The notes below the pieces were generated by a model. That model made no database searches and had not been told where the DNA came from. It saw only the letters and a list, made by a program, of their open reading frames with translations. Shown in pieces: positions 1-4,462 of a stretch of DNA of 6,111 nucleotides; the stretch's first letter is position 1; the number at the start of each line of letters is the position of its first letter. Made by a program: the position numbers and the translations under genes. This DNA comes from Armatimonadetes bacterium UBA5419 (GTDB lineage: Bacteria; Armatimonadota; UBA10988): contig DHNJ01000136.1 of assembly GCA_002409445.1 (NCBI GenBank), positions 1 to 6,111 of the forward strand, in the 5' to 3' direction.

Positions 1-234
1 GCGCTGGGGCGCGGGCGGGGTCGGCGCGACCTGCGCCGCCGGCTCGGTCGTCGGCAGGGCCACCGGCGTGCGCGCCAGCGAGCCCTGCACCGCGACCCCG
101 GTCAGCCGGTGCAGCTGGAGGCGCGGGCGCGGTGTCCCGTCGCCCTTGACCGGCTGCATGGTCGCGAAAACCGCGAAGTTGAGCACCAAGGAAAGGACGA
201 GGCTTGGTGCGAAAGGTATCTGGCGTCGGCGCAT
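1..234 (-). CDS. Partial membrane-anchored, proline-rich protein (TonB-like layout), C-terminus off the left edge
   Basis: The visible 78 codons read through to the window edge without a stop. The protein begins with a basic stretch (MRRRQ), followed by one hydrophobic segment at about residues 9-26 (SLVLSLVLNFAVFATM). A Pro/Ala/Thr-rich region follows, densest at residues 57-77. A short cytoplasmic tail, one membrane anchor and a Pro-rich periplasmic stretch is the layout of TonB-type energy transducers, but the diagnostic C-terminal domain is not in the window, so this is only a suggestion. A signal anchor of any other periplasmic protein would look the same. The ATG is well fixed: an in-frame TAA lies 21 bases upstream with no other start codon between. 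The Shine-Dalgarno match is poor. The gene lies 48 bases after eda on the same strand, so it may be the distal gene of the kdgK-eda operon. Confidence 0.6.
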   Translation of the reverse strand, partial: MRRRQIPFAPSLVLSLVLNFAVFATMQPVKGDGTPRPRLQLHRLTGVAVQGSLARTPVALPTTEPAAQVAPTPPAPQR

Positions 235-282
235 GGTCGGCTGGTTCCCAGGTTAGTTAGACACCCCGGGCACCCAGTTTGT

Positions 283-927
283 TCACCCGCGCGCCGCCTG
301 CACCGCCGCGGTGAACTGCCACGCCAGATCGGCGATGCCGGCCCAGTCCTCGGCGGCGATGAGCTTCTTGGACATCAGCGACGAGCCCACGCCGACCGCC
401 GCGGCACCGGCCTTGATGTGCTCGGCGACGTTGGACAGGTCGACCCCGCCGGTCGGCACCAGGTCGATCTGCGGCAGCGGCGCGCGCAGGGCTTTGATGT
501 AGGCGGGCCCGCCGACGTTGTCGACGGGGAAGACCTTGACCAGGTCCGCGCCCTGCTCCCAGGCCACGACGACCTCGGTCGGGGTCATCGCGCCGGGGCA
601 GGAGACGACGCCGTAGCGCCGGCACAGCTCGATCGTCTCGCGCCGGGTGTTGGGCGAGACGGTGAACAGTGCGCCGGCAGAGATCGCCGCGCGCGCCGAC
701 TCGGCGTCGAGCACGGTGCCCGCGCCAATCGCGAAGTCGGTGCCAAACTCGGCGCGCAGCGAGCTGATCACCTCGAGCGCGCCGGGTGTGGTCAGCGTCA
801 CCTCGAGGCAGGGGATGCCGCCCTGGAGGATGGCGTCGGCGATGCGCTTGGCGCGGTCGGCGGAGTCGATGCGGATGATCGGGATCAGCCCCGCGGTCTT
901 GATCTGCTCCAACACTCGATGTGACAT
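283..927 (-). CDS. eda: 2-keto-3-deoxy-6-phosphogluconate / 4-hydroxy-2-oxoglutarate aldolase (KDPG/KHG aldolase)
   Basis: This is a cytoplasmic class I aldolase that splits 2-keto-3-deoxy-6-phosphogluconate into pyruvate and glyceraldehyde-3-phosphate, the last step of the Entner-Doudoroff and uronate routes. The 214 residues match the usual length of the family. The catalytic Glu lies in LEVTLTT (Glu42), and the Schiff-base Lys in DLVKVFPVDNVGG (Lys131). The phosphate-binding segments are PTGGV (158-162) and GVGSSL (179-184). All the key residues I can check are present, so the enzyme should be active. The ATG is preceded by GAGGA (minus strand, 934-938) with six bases between. It lies 27 bases downstream of the kdgK stop, so the two are almost certainly co-transcribed. 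Some family members act on 6-phospho-galactonate or on 4-hydroxy-2-oxoglutarate; the neighbouring kinase favours KDPG. Confidence 0.93.
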   Translation of the reverse strand: MSHRVLEQIKTAGLIPIIRIDSADRAKRIADAILQGGIPCLEVTLTTPGALEVISSLRAEFGTDFAIGAGTVLDAESARAAISAGALFTVSPNTRRETIELCRRYGVVSCPGAMTPTEVVVAWEQGADLVKVFPVDNVGGPAYIKALRAPLPQIDLVPTGGVDLSNVAEHIKAGAAAVGVGSSLMSKKLIAAEDWAGIADLAWQFTAAVQAARG

Positions 928-955
928 GGTTCGTCCTCGCGCTCGTCGCGTAATC

Positions 956-1981
956 CTACCGCTTCACGCGCAACGCGTCACCCCGCAAGACCGCCTCGAC
1001 CTCCGCCCGCGTGACCCAGGCGAAATCGCTCGGCACGCTGTGCTTGAGCGCCGAGAACGCGTTGGCGAACCGCAGCGCCTCGCCCACGTCGTAGTGCTGC
1101 AGGCCGTAGATGAAGCCGCCGGCGAAGCTGTCGCCGCCGCCGAAGCGGTCGACGATCTCCAGGTCGCGGACGGTGTCGGTGTAGAACTTGCCCGCCTGCC
1201 AGGCCAGCGAGCTCCAGCCGTTGAACCAGACCGAGGCGCCCGAACGCAGCGTGATCGCGACGATGTCGTGGCCGAACCGCTCGCCCAGCTGCGCGGCGAC
1301 CTGCGCGTACGAGGAGGCCTCGACCTGCTCGTAGTTAGCGTCGGTCGGGCCGTCGGCGCTGATGCCGAAGACGACCTGCGTGTCCTCCTCGGTCGTGATC
1401 AGCACGTCGACCAGCGGCATCAGCGGCTCCTGCACCCGCCGCGCCTCCTCCGGCGACCAGAGCTTGCCGCGGTAGTTGAGGTCGTAGCTGGTCGTCAGCC
1501 CCGCCTCCTTCGCCGCCTCCAGCGCCTCGCGCGTGACATCGGCCAGGCTGGGCGAGAGCGCGGGGGTGATGCCCGAGGTGTGGAAGTGCCGGCTGCCCGC
1601 GAACAGCGCCGCCCAGTCCACCTCACCCGGCGCCAACCGCGTCACCGCCGCGTCGGCGCGGTCGTAAACCACGCTGGAGGAGCGCGGCGCCGCGCCAAAC
1701 TCGACGTAGTAAACCCCGACCCGCTCGGCCGCCCCGCCCCAGACAATCGCCTCGGTATCGACCCCCTGCTCGCGCGCCTTGTTGCGAATGAACCGCCCCA
1801 ACGGCTGATCCGGCAGGCGCGAAACCCAAGCCGTCTTCATCCCCAACCGCGCGCACGCCACGGCCACATTCAGCTCCGCCCCACCCGGCCGCATCTCCAA
1901 ACTCGTCGCCTGCTCCAGCCGCCCAAACCCCGGCGCCGCCAACCGCACCATCGCCTCCCCCAGCGTGATCACGTCATACAC
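956..1981 (-). CDS. kdgK: 2-keto-3-deoxygluconate kinase, PfkB-family sugar kinase
   Basis: The enzyme phosphorylates 2-keto-3-deoxygluconate with ATP to give KDPG, which the next gene product cleaves. It is 341 residues from the chosen start. The N-terminus DVITLGEAMVRL is typical of the family. The first PfkB signature is RPGGAELNVAVACARLG (31-47). DLNYRGKLW (168-176) is a stretch seen in KDG kinases. The second PfkB signature is DRFGGGDSFAGG (278-289), with Asp284 as the expected catalytic base. I chose the GTG at 1979-1981 because AGGAGG (minus strand, 1990-1995) sits eight bases before it and conserved sequence begins directly after it. In-frame ATGs at 2011 and 2008 would add a tail containing the ribosome binding site itself. 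Substrate assignment rests on these motifs and on eda next door; a related PfkB kinase (fructokinase, 5-dehydro-2-deoxygluconokinase) is less likely. Confidence 0.87.
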   Translation of the reverse strand: MYDVITLGEAMVRLAAPGFGRLEQATSLEMRPGGAELNVAVACARLGMKTAWVSRLPDQPLGRFIRNKAREQGVDTEAIVWGGAAERVGVYYVEFGAAPRSSSVVYDRADAAVTRLAPGEVDWAALFAGSRHFHTSGITPALSPSLADVTREALEAAKEAGLTTSYDLNYRGKLWSPEEARRVQEPLMPLVDVLITTEEDTQVVFGISADGPTDANYEQVEASSYAQVAAQLGERFGHDIVAITLRSGASVWFNGWSSLAWQAGKFYTDTVRDLEIVDRFGGGDSFAGGFIYGLQHYDVGEALRFANAFSALKHSVPSDFAWVTRAEVEAVLRGDALRVKR

Positions 1982-1989
1982 GGCCGCGT

Positions 1990-1995
1990 CCTCCT
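1990..1995 (-). promoter_or_regulatory. Ribosome binding site that decides the kdgK start
   Basis: On the minus strand this reads AGGAGG, a full Shine-Dalgarno core, with eight bases before the GTG at 1981. The two upstream ATGs (2011 and 2008) have no comparable site, so the GTG is the likely start. Confidence 0.7.
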
Positions 1996-2013
1996 CACGC
2001 CCGCCCATCATAG

Positions 2014-2042
2014 CCCCGCGCGTGCGGCCGGGCAACGCGGGG
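2014..2042 (-). repeat. Inverted repeat in the kdgK leader
   Basis: The arms CCCCGCG (2014-2020) and CGCGGGG (2036-2042) are perfectly complementary over seven bases, with a 15-base loop. In the minus-strand transcript this GC-only stem would lie in the 5' leader, ending 18 bases before the Shine-Dalgarno of kdgK. It could be a leader stem or simply a product of high GC; no function is shown. Confidence 0.35.
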
Positions 2043-2137
2043 GGCGGGGGCGCCGCCAAGCGTGAAGGGTTGTGCCGACTGCCGTTCAAACGTACTGTGT
2101 TGGCGTGACTAGTACCCGCCGGGCGGCGGAACGAAGC

Positions 2138-2149
2138 CATCGGCCGATG
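2138..2149. promoter_or_regulatory. 12-base perfect palindrome, candidate operator
   Basis: CATCGGCCGATG is its own reverse complement. It is nested inside a wider inverted repeat with arms GAAGCC (2133-2138) and GGCTTC (2158-2163). It lies 40-64 bases before the nuclease start, where a dimeric regulator could control that gene or both divergent genes. No regulator is encoded in the window, so a function is inferred from position and symmetry only. Confidence 0.3.
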
Positions 2150-2201
2150 CCCCAAGAGGCTTCGAGCGGCAGCAGGTGAAGCTGGCGCGTTGGGATTGAC
2201 C

Positions 2202-3584
2202 ATGCACGAACTGAACCACCAACAGCGCGACCGCGCGCTGCGCGCGATGCACGACTACCTCAACGGTGCTCCGGGCGCCGACGGCCAGACGCTGGTCCAA
2301 GCCGGGGCGCAGTTGGACAGTGAACGGCGTGTGCTCATCGAGACCGAACTGCGGCCGTTGCTGATGGGGTATCTGTCCGGCGCGGTGCCGCTGCTCGAGT
2401 TCAAGTCAACCATCGACGGCTTCAACAAGAGGCACGAGCACTGGGGGTTCAAGGGCATCAAGGGCATGCTGCTCTTCAACCTCATGACGAACGTAGCTGG
2501 CGAAGAGGGCGAAGCAGAGCTGGACGCCGAACTGAAGGCTGCCCTCGTTGCACCGACGAGCGAGGACATGGCCAAGAGCCGCATCAACACCTTCATCAGT
2601 TACATCAAGCGCCTGGGCGAGGACCACTTGGAGCGCGGCGGGAGCAAGCCCGGACGACCCCAGCCCGGGAGTGCTCCGTTCTTCCTCACGTATTTCTGGC
2701 AGATTCAGGAGCCGGCGGTCTGGCCGGTCTTCTACACCAACTCCGTCAAGACGATGACCGACCTCAACCTCTGGCAACCGTCGGAGGACTGGGCCGCCGA
2801 CTACATCCGCTTCAAGCATATCCACGAGGAGCTGGCAAGCCTGTTCACTCAGGCCTCAGGGCGGGAGTTCGGCTTGTACGACGTGGAGCATGTGTTCTGG
2901 TCTGGCAATGAGGCACGGACGACGGCGACCGCACCTGCCACGATCATCGACGCGGGAAGTGTCAGCCCTACGCCGACCGCGGCGCCACCAACCGGCCTGC
3001 CCGACAGCTATGTGCCACCCCTGGTCGCGGTGTTGCCCCGCCTAGCGCGGCACGAGCCGCAGTTGGTTGCCGCGGCCAAAGCCTCTGGCACCAGCATCGA
3101 GCGCGCCTTCGAGAAGTACATCGAGGCCGCGTTCACGATGCTCGGCTACGACTCCAGGCTGCTGGGACAAGGCCTGGGCCGCGTGCCCGACGGCTTGGCC
3201 ATCGACGAGGACAACTCGTACGCGCTCATTTGGGATGCCAAGGTGCGCGCCGGTGGCTACAGCATCGGTACCGACGACCGCACCATCCGCGAGTACATCA
3301 CCACCATCAGCCGCGAGCAGAAGCGCAAGCGCACCCGCCGCAACATCTACTACGTGATCATCTCCAGCAGCTTCGCCGATGGCGGCGACGACACGATCCG
3401 CGCGATCAAGATGGAAACCGACGTCAACGAGGTCGTCCTCATGGAGGCCGACGCACTCGTCGCCATGGTCGAACAGAAGCTGCGCGACCCCCGCAACCTA
3501 AGCTTGGGACCCGACGGACTGCAGCGCCTATTCAGCTCCAGCGGCGTCCTCACCAGCCAGCTAGTGCAGGAGCTGCTGGGCTAA
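2202..3584 (+). CDS. Two-domain nuclease: unknown aromatic-rich N-terminal domain plus FokI-like PD-(D/E)XK cleavage domain
   Basis: The protein has 460 residues from the ATG at 2202; a TTG at 2190, ten bases after AGGTGA, would add four. The C-terminal half (about 295-460) resembles the FokI cleavage domain. An N-terminal helix (SIERAFEKYIEAAF, 298-311) is followed by the PD at 329-330, then DAK at 345-347, then RAGGYSIGTDDRTIREY (349-365). In FokI the order is PD450...D467-T-K469 followed by SGGY and a helix, and the spacing is nearly the same (15 versus 17 residues between the two Asp). A strand-rich tail (NIYYVIISSS, then NEVVLMEADALV) also fits. All three catalytic residues are present. 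The N-terminal half (1-235) is a separate domain with FNKRHEHWGFKG (74-85) and the aromatic cluster FFLTYFWQIQEPAVWPVFY (160-178). I do not recognise it; a DNA or modified-base reader is a guess. A Thr/Pro/Ala linker (238-273) joins the halves. No methyltransferase is adjacent. GC is lower than in neighbouring genes, suggesting acquisition. Confidence 0.85.
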   Translation: MHELNHQQRDRALRAMHDYLNGAPGADGQTLVQAGAQLDSERRVLIETELRPLLMGYLSGAVPLLEFKSTIDGFNKRHEHWGFKGIKGMLLFNLMTNVAGEEGEAELDAELKAALVAPTSEDMAKSRINTFISYIKRLGEDHLERGGSKPGRPQPGSAPFFLTYFWQIQEPAVWPVFYTNSVKTMTDLNLWQPSEDWAADYIRFKHIHEELASLFTQASGREFGLYDVEHVFWSGNEARTTATAPATIIDAGSVSPTPTAAPPTGLPDSYVPPLVAVLPRLARHEPQLVAAAKASGTSIERAFEKYIEAAFTMLGYDSRLLGQGLGRVPDGLAIDEDNSYALIWDAKVRAGGYSIGTDDRTIREYITTISREQKRKRTRRNIYYVIISSSFADGGDDTIRAIKMETDVNEVVLMEADALVAMVEQKLRDPRNLSLGPDGLQRLFSSSGVLTSQLVQELLG

Positions 3585-3616
3585 GCCGCCTTACTCCCGA
3601 CCGAAGGGACGGCGGC
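3585..3616 (+). terminator. Stem-loop directly after the nuclease stop codon, possible terminator
   Basis: The arms GCCGCC (3585-3590) and GGCGGC (3611-3616) pair fully, with an inner stem TCCC (3595-3598) and GGGA (3606-3609) and a seven-base loop. The outer arm touches the TAA stop. There is no U-tract after it, so it is not a classic intrinsic terminator; it may terminate in another way or protect the mRNA end. Confidence 0.35.
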
Positions 3617-3660
3617 GCCTCGACGGCATCGCGATCGAGTCTGGCGGCGGCGGCAGCCGT

Positions 3661-3677
3661 GCGGACAGGATGTCCGC
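3661..3677. repeat. Perfect 7-base inverted repeat
   Basis: GCGGACA (3661-3667) and TGTCCGC (3671-3677) are perfect complements around a GGA loop. It lies 76 bases after the nuclease stop. There is no T-run on either side, so it could be an mRNA hairpin or a protein-binding site but is not a typical intrinsic terminator. Confidence 0.4.
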
Positions 3678-3735
3678 GGTCCCAGTTAGTCAGCGACGTG
3701 ACGGGTCTCGTCGAGCGAGGCGGAGCCGCACCTCT

Positions 3736-3752
3736 GCCGCCGAAGCGGCGGC
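3736..3752. repeat. GC-rich 6-base inverted repeat
   Basis: GCCGCC (3736-3741) and GGCGGC (3747-3752) pair around GAAGC. Given the base composition, such a stem can arise by chance; it is recorded as part of the cluster of repeats in this gap. Confidence 0.3.
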
Positions 3753-3841
3753 GGTACATTCCGGTGGTCCGTGGCGCGACCAGCCCGGTGGCTCGGACGG
3801 GCCGGTGATTCCGTTCCTCCACACACCACCCCACCCCCTAC

Positions 3842-3888
3842 GGCAACATCGTTGCCCCTACCATTAGGGGGCTCCCCGCGCTGGGGAG
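3842..3888 (+). promoter_or_regulatory. Structured leader: three adjacent perfect hairpins, the last overlapping the ribosome binding site
   Basis: Hairpin 1 is GGCAAC-ATC-GTTGCC (3842-3856). Hairpin 2 is CCCCTA-CCAT-TAGGGG (3855-3870) and shares two bases with hairpin 1. Hairpin 3 is CTCCCC-GCGCT-GGGGAG (3872-3888). The 3' arm of hairpin 3 covers most of the GGAGG (3885-3889) that serves the GTG start at 3899, so its folding would hide the ribosome binding site. An alternative pairing of GGGG (3867-3870) with CCCC (3874-3877) would break both hairpins 2 and 3. CCCCTA also recurs as a direct repeat at 3835-3840 and 3855-3860. The arrangement suggests control of translation of the flavoprotein-cytochrome operon, or a protein-binding site; this is inferred from sequence pairing alone. 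Confidence 0.45.
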
Positions 3889-3898
3889 GGAGGGTGTT

Positions 3899-4459
3899 GT
3901 GGGTAAGGTGTTGGTGTTGTATGACAGCCGCACGGGCAATACGAAGCTGATGGCGGAGTATGTGGCCGAGGGGGCGCGGTTGGTCGAGTCGGCGGAGGTT
4001 CGGCTGCGGCATATCTCGGAGGCCGATGGGCAGGACTTGCTCTGGGCCGATGGGGTCGCCGTGGGCTCGCCGACGCATATGGGGCAGCCCTCCTGGCAGA
4101 TGAAGAAGTGGTGGGATGAGTGCGGCGTCTGGGGGCAGGCGGATGGCCGGCTGGGCGCGGTCTTCTCGTCCGAGGGGGGTCATGCGGGCGGGGCGATGAT
4201 GACATGCCTCAGCCTGCTGCTGATCCTCATGAACTTTGGCATCTTGGTCCTCGGCGTGACCGATTACGCCTACTACTGCTACACCCTGCACTACGGCGCG
4301 ACGACCGTCCGCCAGCCGCGCGTCGAGGGCGACATCGCCGCCTGCCGCGAGCTGGGCCGGCGGCTGGCGCTGGCCGTGCGCGCGGGGCACATCAACCTGC
4401 GCGAAGACCACGAGACGGGACCGGCGATGCATAGCGAGAAGCCGGCCGACTGGAGCTAA
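3899..4459 (+). CDS. WrbA/flavodoxin-like FMN protein, possible NAD(P)H:quinone oxidoreductase
   Basis: This is a 186-residue cytoplasmic flavodoxin-fold protein with no signal peptide. The FMN phosphate-binding loop is YDSRTGNTKLMAEYVAEG (8-25), directly after the first strand KVLVLY. GSPTHMGQPSWQMKKWWDE (56-74) and FSSEGGHAGGAMMTCLSLLLILMNF (89-113) correspond in order to the WrbA segments GTPTRFG...QM...D and the later Gly-rich loop that contacts FMN. WrbA-type proteins pass two electrons from NAD(P)H to quinones; small flavodoxins pass single electrons between partners, and either is possible here. The start is GTG with GGAGG (3885-3889) nine bases before it. The stop is three bases before the octahaem cytochrome gene, so the two are co-translated. 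The cytochrome works outside the cytoplasm, so a direct electron partnership would need a membrane intermediary. Confidence 0.87.
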   Translation: MGKVLVLYDSRTGNTKLMAEYVAEGARLVESAEVRLRHISEADGQDLLWADGVAVGSPTHMGQPSWQMKKWWDECGVWGQADGRLGAVFSSEGGHAGGAMMTCLSLLLILMNFGILVLGVTDYAYYCYTLHYGATTVRQPRVEGDIAACRELGRRLALAVRAGHINLREDHETGPAMHSEKPADWS

Positions 4460-4462
4460 GCC

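Larger units (their letters stand above)
1982..2201. promoter_or_regulatory. Divergent intergenic region between kdgK (left) and the FokI-like nuclease (right)
   Basis: This 220-base stretch must carry the start signals for both divergent units. It holds the kdgK ribosome binding site and leader stem on the left and a 12-base palindrome on the right. AGGTGA (2174-2179), ten bases before a TTG at 2190, is the best Shine-Dalgarno for the nuclease gene. I found no convincing sigma-70 promoter. The best forward candidate, TTGTGC (2070) with a 17-base spacer to TACTGT (2093), matches only three of six bases in each box. Confidence 0.5.
3585..3898. other. Non-coding region of about 314 bases with several inverted repeats
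   Basis: No reading frame here looks like a real gene: those that cross it are low-complexity Arg/Ala/Pro translations with no recognisable motif. It holds the stem-loop after the nuclease stop, a perfect repeat at 3661-3677, a GC stem at 3736-3752, and the three leader hairpins before the flavoprotein gene. The first part separates two independent plus-strand units; the last 60 bases are the leader of the next operon. The part between about 3680 and 3830 shows no further identifiable function. Confidence 0.6.

Noticed and set aside
109..924. Plus-strand open frame opposite eda
   Set aside because: It lies fully over the KDPG aldolase gene and has the composition expected of an antisense frame in GC-rich DNA.
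647..2065. Long plus-strand open frame opposite eda and kdgK
   Set aside because: It is antisense to two well-supported genes and is an Arg/Pro/Leu-rich translation without any domain.
2070..2098. Sigma-70-like promoter TTGTGC-17-TACTGT for the nuclease gene
   Set aside because: Only three of six bases match in each box, which is expected often by chance.
1982..2203. N-terminal extension of kdgK up to 2203
   Set aside because: The extra residues are unlike any sugar kinase, they include the ribosome binding site, and they would run into the nuclease start region.
2202..3584. Complete type II restriction-modification system
   Set aside because: The nuclease domain is present, but neither flank in the window holds a methyltransferase; the neighbours are a sugar kinase and a flavoprotein.
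3550..3834. Possible small minus-strand gene in the gap after the nuclease gene
   Set aside because: It has no convincing ribosome binding site, no recognisable motif, and overlaps the nuclease 3' end.
3842..3888. CRISPR array or tandem repeat
   Set aside because: The three hairpins have different stem sequences and no regular repeat-spacer pattern.
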